This document shows, one piece after another, positions 8,006-15,529 of a stretch of DNA of 64,000 nucleotides. The stretch lies in assembly GCF_019203185.1 (NCBI RefSeq), contig NZ_CP078093.1, positions 2,515,058 to 2,579,057 on the forward strand. The letters are read 5' to 3'. Made by a program: the position numbers and the translations under genes. The first letter of the stretch is position 1; every line of letters starts with the position of its first letter. The stretch comes from Crassaminicella indica. Lineage in GTDB: Bacteria > Bacillota > Clostridia > Peptostreptococcales > Thermotaleaceae. The notes beneath the pieces were generated by a model. It searched no databases and had not been told where the DNA came from. It saw nothing but the letters and a program-made list of their open reading frames with translations.

Positions 8006-9613
8006 ATGAAAGCTGCTATATATAGTAGAAAAAGTAAATTTACTGGTAAAGGTGATTCTGTTGAAAATCAAGTGCAAATGTGTAAAGAATATGCAAAAAT
8101 GCACGAAATCACATCATATATTATATATGAGGATGAAGGCTTTTCTGGAGGTACTACAAATAGACCTATGTTTCAACAAATGCTTAAAGATGCAAGATCA
8201 AAAAAATTTGATATACTTATATGCTATAGACTAGATCGTGTCAGTAGAAATATTGCAGATTTTGCTCGTTTAATTGAAGAGCTTCAAGAATATAATATTG
8301 AATTTATCAGTATTAGAGAACAATTTGACACTTCTACCCCTATGGGTCGTGCCATGATGAACATTGCAGCAGTATTCGCTCAGCTTGAGCGTGAAACTAT
8401 TGCTGAAAGAATACGCGATAATATGTTAGAACTTGCAAAGTCTGGTCATTGGCTTGGAGGACAAACACCCTTAGGATATAAAAGTAAAAAAATCACTTAT
8501 TTAGATGCAGAATTTAAACAAAGAAGCATGTATCAATTATCTCCAATTAAAGAAGAACTGCAAATTATAAAATTAATTTTTGATAAATACCTTGAAACTA
8601 AATCTTTATCACAAGTAAGCAAATACTTATTGTCAAATAATATAAAAGGTAAAAATGGAGGAGATTTAAACAAAAAAAGCATTCATAATATATTGACAAA
8701 TCCTGTATATGTAAAGTCAAACGATGAAGTTTTTGATTATCTCAAGCACTTGGGAATAACTACAACTGGTAAGCCTAATGGGAAATATGGTATTCTTACT
8801 TATAATAAAAATCAAAAAGGAAAAAAGCAAGAGCCTTCTCAATGGATAGCAGCAGTAGGAAAGCATGAAGGAATTATTGAACCTGATCGCTGGCTTTTAA
8901 TACAAAAAACTCTTAAAATAAATAAAGAAAAAGCACCTCGTACTGGAACATCTCACACAGCTCTTCTTACAGGTATATTAAAATGTGCAAAATGCGGAAG
9001 TGGCATGCGTGTAATATATGGCAATAAAATAAAAGGAACTAATCATCGCGCCTATTATTATACATGCAGTTTAAAAAATAACTCTGGAAAAACAAGATGT
9101 GATAATAAAAATGTCCGTGGCGATCAATTAGAAAAGATTGTTATAAAAAAATTAAAAGCTTTTAACAAAAATGCTCTATTAAAGGAATTAAAAGAGCTTC
9201 AAAATAAAAATGCCTCATTTCATGCAATTGCTCATGAAATAGAATATATAAAAAGTCAAATCAATACAAAAAAGAGTGCTATTCAAAATTTAATCAAGCA
9301 ATTGTCTGAAAATAAAAACAGTATCGCTGCAAACTATTTGATAAAAGAAATTGAAAAATTAGATAGAGAATATAATCAGTTAAAACAAAAACTTGATACT
9401 AAAAAAAATATAAAAGAAATAAATAATCAAAAAAATATAAATATTAATTTCGTTATTCACTCATTAGAGAATTTTCATAGCTTATTTGATACTTTAGACA
9501 ATATTGACGATAAAAGAAATCTCATCAATCATCTAGTTGATAAAATTACATGGAATGGATATCATGGTACTGTAGAGGTTTTTTTGTGGGGATGTAAAAA
9601 GAATAAAATCTAA
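8006..9613 (+). CDS. Large serine recombinase (SpoIVCA/integrase type)
   Basis: A 535-residue site-specific recombinase. The N-terminal resolvase domain (1-150) holds the catalytic Ser10 in YSRKS, with conserved arginines in YRLDRVSRN and a GRAMMNIAAVFAQLERETIAERI helix. The Recombinase domain follows (about 160-300), then a zinc ribbon (CAKCGSGM...YTCS...RCDN, about 325-370) and a coiled coil (about 390-470). This order is that of phage integrases and of the recombinases that excise sigK-type elements in the spore mother cell. The ATG at 8006 has AAAGGGG 8 nt upstream. The gene ends 30 bp from the right boundary of the element and is antisense to the read-through tail of the oxidoreductase frame. 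Confidence 0.93.
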   Translation: MKAAIYSRKSKFTGKGDSVENQVQMCKEYAKMHEITSYIIYEDEGFSGGTTNRPMFQQMLKDARSKKFDILICYRLDRVSRNIADFARLIEELQEYNIEFISIREQFDTSTPMGRAMMNIAAVFAQLERETIAERIRDNMLELAKSGHWLGGQTPLGYKSKKITYLDAEFKQRSMYQLSPIKEELQIIKLIFDKYLETKSLSQVSKYLLSNNIKGKNGGDLNKKSIHNILTNPVYVKSNDEVFDYLKHLGITTTGKPNGKYGILTYNKNQKGKKQEPSQWIAAVGKHEGIIEPDRWLLIQKTLKINKEKAPRTGTSHTALLTGILKCAKCGSGMRVIYGNKIKGTNHRAYYYTCSLKNNSGKTRCDNKNVRGDQLEKIVIKKLKAFNKNALLKELKELQNKNASFHAIAHEIEYIKSQINTKKSAIQNLIKQLSENKNSIAANYLIKEIEKLDREYNQLKQKLDTKKNIKEINNQKNININFVIHSLENFHSLFDTLDNIDDKRNLINHLVDKITWNGYHGTVEVFLWGCKKNKI

Positions 9614-10645
9614 TAATCCCAATTGTCGCACTTTAGGATTACATTCATCTGTATGCCCTACGAAAAGTCCTGCTTTTTCTCCAGCACACAATAAATTATC
9701 TAATTTCTCAACTTTCATAGTATTATCTCTAGGAGCAATAGATAGATACCTTATAGAGTTTCCTACTCCACCAGCATAAGGATCTTCATATCTTGCATTT
9801 TCAAGGCCTTTAAATTGTCTAAGCTTTTCTAAAGGATAAAATGGAGCCATTAGTTTTGCATGACCTGTATCTAGTAATATTAAATTTTCAGCATATTCCT
9901 TTAGTGCATATTGCTGGCATACCTTCATATCTAATTTTTTCGTATTAATATCCTTTTTAGGTACAGGTAAAATTACTACTCCCTTTTTATTTAATTGATC
10001 AATAATTTCTTGACTTAAAGAATCTTTATTTAACTTACAAGATCCACTAAAAGCACCATAAGATCCATCTTTCCTTTTCCCTACTAAATCTTCTACTCCT
10101 GCTTTTTGACTAATACTTACTCTAGGTCCAAAGGAAGGACATCTTAGTATACACATAGAGCATCCATTACCATATTTTAAGCAATTTCCCATAGGTCCTG
10201 TAGAGCCTGTGGTTTCAATAAAAACATCACCTTCAATAACATCACCATTTTGTAGTACAATTCCCTTTATAGCATTATCCACTACATCTACATCTATCGC
10301 TCTAGACCTTAAGAGTATTTGAATATCCATTTCTATTAATAACCTTCTAACCATAGGCTCTACTTTACATACATCATAAAGACTTGCATGTTTATGACCG
10401 GGAAAATCAATATTCACATGTCTTGAAGCCTTATCTGTAACATTAAAAAGTTCTTTTCCTCCAAGCAAAATACATTCTTCAGTTGCTGTATATCTTCCAT
10501 TGTTTCTCATAATTCCGCCCACATTTCCTAATCCTAAAAGTATATCTGTTCTCTCTATGACAGTTACCTCTGCTCCTGCTTTTTTGGCAGTAATGGCAGC
10601 TGCAACTCCTGCCCAACCTCCTCCAATTACAACTACTTTAGCCAT
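9533..10645 (-). CDS. FAD-dependent oxidoreductase, N-terminal part interrupted by element
   Basis: A GidA/TrmFO-like flavoprotein fragment. Residues 1-334 are genuine: the dinucleotide-binding motif VVIGGGWAGVAAA at residues 4-16, a CSMCILRCPSFGPR cysteine cluster near the middle, and CAGEKAGLFVGHT before the break. From residue 335 (Cys-Asn-Pro onward) to the stop at 9533 the frame reads into the inserted element, antisense to the recombinase, and is spurious. The rest of the protein is at 7377-7661. The 5' end overlaps the upstream Fe-S/FAD partner gene by 8 bp. Role unknown; probably accepts or donates electrons with that partner. The truncated form lacks the family's C-terminal FAD-contacting end and is probably inactive until the element is excised. 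Confidence 0.85.
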   Translation of the reverse strand: MAKVVVIGGGWAGVAAAITAKKAGAEVTVIERTDILLGLGNVGGIMRNNGRYTATEECILLGGKELFNVTDKASRHVNIDFPGHKHASLYDVCKVEPMVRRLLIEMDIQILLRSRAIDVDVVDNAIKGIVLQNGDVIEGDVFIETTGSTGPMGNCLKYGNGCSMCILRCPSFGPRVSISQKAGVEDLVGKRKDGSYGAFSGSCKLNKDSLSQEIIDQLNKKGVVILPVPKKDINTKKLDMKVCQQYALKEYAENLILLDTGHAKLMAPFYPLEKLRQFKGLENARYEDPYAGGVGNSIRYLSIAPRDNTMKVEKLDNLLCAGEKAGLFVGHTDECNPKVRQLGLLDFILFTSPQKNLYSTMISIPCNFIN

Positions 10646-11606
10646 TCACCTTCCTCCCTTCTAACACAGCTTTAGCATCTAACTGGCATTTGCACATCTT
10701 TACAACTTTACCATTTTTTGTTTTGCTCGAACAAGAACCACAAATACCTTCTCCACAACATATGTGACTATTGTTACTGATAACAAATTTCATATTTTTT
10801 CCTATATTTTCAATTGCCTGTTCTACTCTTTTATGAAATCTATCAGAGCCTGCACTATAAACAAGAGAATAATCTCCTTTTTCTAATATATTGCTAAACT
10901 CTTTTATTCCCTCTTCTTTCTTAAAATTTAATTGAATTGTTTTTAGTGGCAAATCTTTTATATAATCATTCACAAAAATCATTCCAAGTTTACCTGCATC
11001 AATTACAAATGTAATATTATTATTGTTCTTTAATAAATATTTTATAGCAAGTACTGATGGTGCTAGTGCAATCCCCCTTGCAGCAATTAGTACGTTTTCC
11101 TTTTTTGTAGTTTTTAAATTTTTTATACCTAATACACCATTCCAATAAGGTCCCTTTATTAAAATTTTTTCTTTACATTTTAGTAATGATTTCGTCTTTG
11201 GACCTATTATTTGTACAGCTATATGGATTTCTCCTGTGTTTTCATCTGAATCCATAATAGACATAGGTACACTAAAAAAATATGGTTTTTCTGGATCTCT
11301 AAGAAACACATAAGACCCTGGCTGCTTTAATTGTCTTGCAAGAGTTTTTGTACATTTTAGTTTAAAAATTACTATTTCTTCATGCACCTTCTTTTTCTCG
11401 ATAATCCTTCCTTCAACTACAGTCCTGATATCACTTTTTTTATTTCCATACCAATAAAAATTTTGATATATACATACACCGCTCCAATTACAATCGCAAA
11501 AGCTTTTCCCCTGAAGATGAGAACAAATTAAACAATCATTTGTTTCAGCTAAATAACATGGACAATATTCACTTCCAGCATCTATACAACCAACTCTTTC
11601 ACTCAA
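10638..11606 (-). CDS. Sulfide/dihydroorotate dehydrogenase-like FAD/NAD-binding iron-sulfur protein
   Basis: A 322-residue electron-transfer protein of the PyrK / ferredoxin-NADP reductase type. It starts with a Cys-rich stretch of ~45 residues (CIDAGSEYCPCYLAE, CLICS, FCDCNWSGVC), unusual for PyrK. The FAD domain follows (PGSYVFLRD, PYFFSVPMSI), then a nucleotide-binding domain (LIAARGIALAPSVLAI), and a C-terminal [2Fe-2S] site (CCGEGICGSC...CKC). The TTG at 11621 lies before the Shine-Dalgarno. The TTG at 11606, 8 nt after GGAGG, is the better start. It overlaps the interrupted FAD oxidoreductase by 8 bp, so the pair should form one redox unit. Its physiological partner is unknown. Confidence 0.83.
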   Translation of the reverse strand: MSERVGCIDAGSEYCPCYLAETNDCLICSHLQGKSFCDCNWSGVCIYQNFYWYGNKKSDIRTVVEGRIIEKKKVHEEIVIFKLKCTKTLARQLKQPGSYVFLRDPEKPYFFSVPMSIMDSDENTGEIHIAVQIIGPKTKSLLKCKEKILIKGPYWNGVLGIKNLKTTKKENVLIAARGIALAPSVLAIKYLLKNNNNITFVIDAGKLGMIFVNDYIKDLPLKTIQLNFKKEEGIKEFSNILEKGDYSLVYSAGSDRFHKRVEQAIENIGKNMKFVISNNSHICCGEGICGSCSSKTKNGKVVKMCKCQLDAKAVLEGRKVNG

Positions 11607-11634
11607 TATACATCCCTCCAATTTTAAGCAATAA

Positions 11635-11662
11635 AAATACCCTATAATTATAGGGTATTTTT
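11635..11662 (-). terminator. Terminator after dacF-like gene
   Basis: The stem AAATACCCTATAA / TTATAGGGTATTT is followed by TTTATTG on the minus strand. It lies about 45 bp after the stop at 11709 and separates the carboxypeptidase gene from the redox pair. Confidence 0.8.
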
Positions 11663-11708
11663 TATATATAAAATTTGTTCCACCAATTTTGTTAAATTTT
11701 TATTACTT

Positions 11709-12815
11709 TTATCTCCTAATAAAATCCTTTATCTTATCTTTTAAATCTTTTTGTTCAATATCCTCTCTGGCTATCATCTCTGTCGAATATAACAAATTTC
11801 CTTCAAGATATATCCTCAATTTTCCTATTTTTTGACCTCTCTTTATAGGTGCCTTGTAACTTTCTTTTATTTTTAACACTATACGAATCTTTCCCTTTTC
11901 TTCATCGCTTAAAGGCAATATAATATCTTCCTTTACAATCACACCAGTACTATTTTTTTTGCCATTTTCCACACCAATAGTCTTAATAACAATATCTTTT
12001 TTTACTATATAAAATGGTGTATATCTATTAAATGCATTCTCTAATAAATCATACGAATCTTGAAACCAATTAGGATCATTTAATACTACACAAATAAGCT
12101 GTACACCATTTCTTGTTGCAGACGTAACTAAACATCTTCCTGCTACTTTTGTATATCCTGTCTTAACACCATCTCCACCTTCAAACTGACTTAATGTCTT
12201 ATTTTTATTATAAAAATATTTATAGCCTTCTCGCTCAGCAACCCAAAGCTTTGTCTTTACAATTTCTTTGAAATTTGGATTCATCAAAGCTTCTCTTGTA
12301 ATAAGAGCAAGATCATAAGCAGTAGTATAATGATCTTTATGATGCAGACCATGTGGATTTACAAAATTTGTATTATTCGCACCCAATTTTTTTGCTCTTT
12401 CATTCATAAGTTGAACAAATTTTTCTACAGAACCTGAAACATGGGTTGCAATTGCTACAGCGGCATCATTTCCAGATCTTAACATAAGCCCATATACTAA
12501 GTCTTTCATTTTTAAAGTTTCATCATATTTTAAGTAAATAGATGATCCTTCTACACCTACTGCATTTTTAGGTATTTTTACCTTCTGGTCTAATGAACAT
12601 CTTTCTAAACCTAATAATGCAGTCATAATTTTTGTAGTACTTGCCATAGGCATTTTTTTATTCATATTTTTCTTATAAAGGACTCTTCCTGTTTTTACAT
12701 CCATTACAATTGCACTGCTAGCTGATATAGAAATGTTCTGACCAATACATATAGTTGTATGCATGGTGAAAAAAATAATCATTAAAATCAAAATATACCT
12801 TTGTTTCTTTTTCAA
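11709..12815 (-). CDS. D-alanyl-D-alanine carboxypeptidase, second DacF paralogue
   Basis: A 368-residue serine-type D-Ala-D-Ala carboxypeptidase (penicillin-binding protein, S11 family) that trims peptidoglycan pentapeptides outside the membrane. It has an N-terminal signal peptide or anchor (KKKQRYILILMIIFFTMHTT), and the active-site triad STTK (MASTTKIMTALL), SGN (LRSGNDAAVAI) and KTG (GVKTGYTKVAG), followed by a beta-rich C-terminal domain. GTG 12824 is inside the ribosome site. The TTG at 12815, 7 nt after GGAG, is preferred. It is about 40% similar in layout to the DacF at 15530-16693. A sigma-F/G-like promoter precedes it, which fits a role in spore cortex or germ-wall formation. Confidence 0.9.
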   Translation of the reverse strand: MKKKQRYILILMIIFFTMHTTICIGQNISISASSAIVMDVKTGRVLYKKNMNKKMPMASTTKIMTALLGLERCSLDQKVKIPKNAVGVEGSSIYLKYDETLKMKDLVYGLMLRSGNDAAVAIATHVSGSVEKFVQLMNERAKKLGANNTNFVNPHGLHHKDHYTTAYDLALITREALMNPNFKEIVKTKLWVAEREGYKYFYNKNKTLSQFEGGDGVKTGYTKVAGRCLVTSATRNGVQLICVVLNDPNWFQDSYDLLENAFNRYTPFYIVKKDIVIKTIGVENGKKNSTGVIVKEDIILPLSDEEKGKIRIVLKIKESYKAPIKRGQKIGKLRIYLEGNLLYSTEMIAREDIEQKDLKDKIKDFIRR

Positions 12816-12848
12816 ATTGATCACTCCATTTGTTATAATAACTAATGC

Positions 12849-12878
12849 TAGTATGAACTACTTATCACCAAAAAATAC
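12849..12878 (-). promoter_or_regulatory. Possible forespore (sigma-F/G) promoter of the second dacF
   Basis: Minus strand GTATT (12874-12878), 15 nt, GTTCATACTA (12849-12858), compared with GYATR-N15-GGNNANANTA. It is a weaker match than the one before dacF itself. Confidence 0.35.
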
Positions 12879-12892
12879 AAATAAAACATAAA

Positions 12893-12923
12893 AGAGTAAG
12901 GATAGCGCCTTTCTCCTTACTCT
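12893..12923 (-). terminator. Terminator after gerW
   Basis: A 10-bp stem AGAGTAAGGA / TCCTTACTCT followed by TTTATGTTTTATTT on the minus strand. The stem includes the gerW stop codon. Confidence 0.85.
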
Positions 12924-13363
12924 TCTGTATTTTCATTATTTTCTTCTGTTTTCTTTCCCTTTTTTTGATTTTTCTTATTGCCCATTCCTTGAATTTTTTC
13001 TACAAATTTAGGCATAAAATTTAACAAGCTATCTAGCATATTCGCATTCTGATCAACTGGCAGTAATTTCATTTCTCCATTTCCAACAACCATAAAAGCA
13101 ACAGGTTGTACAGAAACACCCGCTCCAGTCCCACCAGCAAAAGGTAATTTTTCACTCGTCTCTGTATCATTAACATCTTTAGTCATTCTATCAGTATATT
13201 CTCCTCCTCCTGAAGCAAAACCAAAAGATACTCTAGATATGGGAATAATCACTGTTCCCTCAGGCGTTTCAACAGGATCCCCAACAATTGTATTTACATC
13301 TACCATATCCTTTAAGCTTTCCATTGTGGTTTTCATTAATGCTTCTATTGGATGACTACCCAT
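12917..13363 (-). CDS. gerW: GerW family sporulation protein (YtfJ)
   Basis: A 148-residue homologue of B. subtilis YtfJ/GerW, a forespore protein needed for normal L-alanine germination. Recognised by HPIEALMKTTMESLKDMVDVNTIVGDP (in parts), TPEGTVIIPISRVSFGFASGGGEY and GGTGAGVSVQPVAFMVV, with a charged Lys/Glu tail. The frame extends to GTG 13372, but ATG 13363 gives the family's usual MxxHPI start and is 11 nt from AGGA. It overlaps the end of ytfI, its usual operon partner, by 8 bp. Confidence 0.92.
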   Translation of the reverse strand: MGSHPIEALMKTTMESLKDMVDVNTIVGDPVETPEGTVIIPISRVSFGFASGGGEYTDRMTKDVNDTETSEKLPFAGGTGAGVSVQPVAFMVVGNGEMKLLPVDQNANMLDSLLNFMPKFVEKIQGMGNKKNQKKGKKTEENNENTEE

Positions 13364-14006
13364 CACATTCACCGTCCTTTATTAAAAATGTATATCCATA
13401 CTTTATTCCTGCAATAATAATATAGCCTATTTTAACCTTTATTATACAGTGAAGGGTTGTTTTAAAAACTTCTCTATTAAAAATAGGAACAATATTTAAA
13501 GTGGTTTTGTTACAATTCATATTATTTCTTAATATCGAAATAATATATCCTTTTACTGCCCAAAATATTCCTGATATCATTCCAGTAATTGCAGCATCTT
13601 TCATGCCAAACTCTGTAATCCATAAAAAATCACTTATTTTTATTTTGCTAAGCATATATTGAATTACATTATGATAAGAATGATAAAAACGTTTTATTTT
13701 ATTATTAATTTTTTTCATTTCATCCAAACTAATAATAGATTTTTTTTCATCTATCGATTCATCTATTTGTCCTTTTTTTATTTCTGAACTCATTTTTAAA
13801 AAAGGACTTCCATTTTTTTTCATGGCTAAATCTAAAAAAGGAATCTCCATTTTATATTTAACCAAGCTAAATAATGTTTTAAATTCTAAAATAATTTTAT
13901 CATCTTTGTTATCCTTAAGAATTCTTATATCTATTATTACAGATATAAAGAATAAAATCATAAAAAAAGCAAAGATCATGATACTTATGTAAATTTGTAA
14001 CACCAC
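13356..14006 (-). CDS. ytfI: DUF2953 family protein (YtfI)
   Basis: A 216-residue protein with one N-terminal membrane segment (IYISIMIFAFFMILFFISVIID-type, in parts) and a cytoplasmic or forespore-side domain. The C-terminal half contains DFLWITEFGMKDAAITGMISGIFWA, the DUF2953 hallmark, and ends with a conserved strand pattern. In B. subtilis ytfI and ytfJ form a forespore operon. The same pair is seen here with an 8-bp overlap. Molecular function is unknown. The start is uncertain: GTG at 14006 or 14003 after GAGAGG. Confidence 0.85.
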   Translation of the reverse strand: MVLQIYISIMIFAFFMILFFISVIIDIRILKDNKDDKIILEFKTLFSLVKYKMEIPFLDLAMKKNGSPFLKMSSEIKKGQIDESIDEKKSIISLDEMKKINNKIKRFYHSYHNVIQYMLSKIKISDFLWITEFGMKDAAITGMISGIFWAVKGYIISILRNNMNCNKTTLNIVPIFNREVFKTTLHCIIKVKIGYIIIAGIKYGYTFLIKDGECDG

Positions 14007-14029
14007 CTCTCAGTATAAAGTATATAGTA

Positions 14030-14059
14030 TATTTTTTCCAATAATATAAAAAAATACAC
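14030..14059 (-). promoter_or_regulatory. Candidate sigma-F/G promoter for ytfI-gerW
   Basis: Minus strand GTGTA (14055-14059), a 15-nt spacer and GGAAAAAATA (14030-14039). The -10 is a full match to GGNNANANTA. It lies 24 bp before ytfI and after the scpB terminator, so it should drive just the two sporulation genes. Confidence 0.55.
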
Positions 14060-14075
14060 TTCCTATGTTGCTTTT

Positions 14076-14110
14076 AAAAAAAATAAACACCGATAAATTA
14101 TTTATCGGTG
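14076..14110 (-). terminator. Terminator after scpAB
   Basis: A perfect CACCGATAAAT / ATTTATCGGTG stem at 14088-14110, with TTTATTTTTTTT following on the minus strand. It overlaps the scpB stop. Confidence 0.9.
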
Positions 14111-14634
14111 ACATCTAAATTTTCAAATTCCTCAAGACTTGGTAATTCTTTCAAGCTATTTAATCCAAAAGACTTTAAAAAAGTATCAGTAGTACCATAC
14201 AAAATAGGACGTCCTGTTTTTTCAAGCCTTCCAGTTTCTGCAATCAATTCTTTTTCTATAAGTGTATTAATCGCTTTATCGCTTTTTACACCTCGTATCG
14301 CTTCAATTTCAGGTCTTGTAATAGGCTGATTATATGCTACAATTGCCAATACTTCTAGTGCTGCTTGGGTTAGTCCCTTATTTTGAGCAGGTGCACATAG
14401 CTTTTGAATATAATCGAAATACTTATTATTTGTACACAATTGGAAATGATTATTTACTTCTATTATTTGTATTCCTCTATCATTAATCTCATATTCTTTT
14501 TTTAAATCGATCAAACATTTTCTTATAAACTCAGGTGGTAAATCTAATGTATCAGCAACCAATTTTATATTTAAAGGATCTCCCCATACAAACAACATAG
14601 CCTCAATAATTGATTTAACCTCTTTTTCTTCCAT
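14098..14634 (-). CDS. scpB: Segregation and condensation protein B
   Basis: A 178-residue ScpB, the winged-helix dimer that with ScpA and SMC forms the bacterial condensin complex for chromosome segregation. Recognised by EVKSIIEAMLFVWGDPL at the start, GIQIIEVNNHFQLCTN, LTQAALEVLAIVAYNQPITRPEIEAIRGV and TGRPILYGTTDTFLKSFGL. It lies 2 bp after scpA in the same operon. Confidence 0.96.
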   Translation of the reverse strand: MEEKEVKSIIEAMLFVWGDPLNIKLVADTLDLPPEFIRKCLIDLKKEYEINDRGIQIIEVNNHFQLCTNNKYFDYIQKLCAPAQNKGLTQAALEVLAIVAYNQPITRPEIEAIRGVKSDKAINTLIEKELIAETGRLEKTGRPILYGTTDTFLKSFGLNSLKELPSLEEFENLDVTDK

Positions 14635-14636
14635 TT

Positions 14637-15395
14637 TTACTGCACCTCATTACTTATAATATTTCTCTTCACAACAATATCTCCAAATATTTTATTTTGT
14701 TGTACTACAATAAATTTTAATTTAATTAACTCTAATAATGCTAAAAAAGTTACAACGATTTCATTTCTATCAAAAGGATTTGCAAACAATTCTTCAAAAG
14801 CTAACGCAACATGCTCTTTAAAGAATTTTTTTATTTGCTCAATTTTGTCCTCTATAGTAATCTCTTCCCTTTTGATTTTTCTTATATCTATAACATTAGA
14901 TTCAGATACTTTTTTTCGTCTAGAAATAAGACGATTAAAAGCCTTTACAAGATCTTTTATTTCTAAATCTTCTACTTCTTTTTCATTACTTTTTAAAAAT
15001 TCATCAAATTGTTCTGGCTGCTTATAGAAAATCTTTGTGTAAACTTCCTCACGATCCTTTAATTTTGAAGCTATATTTTTATATTTTTTATATGCTATCA
15101 ATCGTTTTACTAAGTCTTGTCTCGGATCTTCTTGGTCAAGCTCCATTTCAATTTGCTTTTCTTGTTTTTTCGGTAAAAGCATTTTTGACTTTATTTCTAT
15201 AAGAGTTGCTGCCATTACCAAAAATTCACTAGTTATTTCTAAATCAAATTTTTTCATGTCTTCAATATATTGAACATATTGCTCTGCTATGTCTTTAATA
15301 GGTATATTATATATATCTACTTTTGATTTCTCGATAAGATGAAATAGTAAATCAAAAGGACCTTCAAAAACTTCAAGTTTCACATTATATGACAT
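14637..15395 (-). CDS. scpA: Segregation and condensation protein A
   Basis: A 252-residue ScpA kleisin that links the SMC heads with ScpB. The N-terminal signature YNVKLEVFEGPFDLLFHLIEKSKVDIYNI (in parts) and EYLVMAATLIEIKSKMLLP-type helix (FLVMAATLIEIKSKMLLP) bind the SMC neck. A charged linker follows, and a C-terminal winged helix ends with VVTFLALLELIKLKFI, which contacts the SMC cap. First gene of scpAB. Confidence 0.96.
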   Translation of the reverse strand: MSYNVKLEVFEGPFDLLFHLIEKSKVDIYNIPIKDIAEQYVQYIEDMKKFDLEITSEFLVMAATLIEIKSKMLLPKKQEKQIEMELDQEDPRQDLVKRLIAYKKYKNIASKLKDREEVYTKIFYKQPEQFDEFLKSNEKEVEDLEIKDLVKAFNRLISRRKKVSESNVIDIRKIKREEITIEDKIEQIKKFFKEHVALAFEELFANPFDRNEIVVTFLALLELIKLKFIVVQQNKIFGDIVVKRNIISNEVQ

Positions 15396-15478
15396 ATCTT
15401 CACCTGCTTTATTTAAGTTTAAATGATTTAATATGCTATATTATTATACCACACTTAACAATATTGAAAAAAACATAA

Positions 15479-15517
15479 AAAAGAAGTAATTACTGATTTT
15501 TTATAATTACTTCTTTT
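15479..15517 (-). terminator. Terminator after dacF
   Basis: The stem AAGAAGTAATTA / TAATTACTTCTT, with TTTTTTATG following on the minus strand. Confidence 0.85.
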
Positions 15518-15529
15518 ACTTCACACTAA

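Larger units (their letters stand above)
7659..9647. mobile_element. ~2-kb serine-recombinase element inserted in an oxidoreductase gene
   Basis: The segment between the two pieces of the FAD oxidoreductase gene is bounded by TTCA at 7659-7662 and again at 9644-9647; the distance between the two copies is 1,985 bp. It carries only a large serine recombinase (plus) and a 60-codon ORF (minus). Precise recombination between the two TTCA copies would excise it and restore the host frame. Inside the ends, CCAAATTGCAATATTAAGGAT (left) resembles CCCAATTGTCGCACTTTAGGAT (right), as expected for recombinase-binding half-sites. Whether it is excised in a developmental programme is inference. Confidence 0.82.

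Noticed and set aside
9533-9643. C-terminal 36 residues of the FAD-oxidoreductase frame (CNPKVRQLG onward)
   Set aside because: They come from the inserted element, antisense to the recombinase 3' end, and have no counterpart in the family. Treated as read-through.
14108-14329. Plus-strand frame opposite scpB
   Set aside because: Antisense shadow with no start context.
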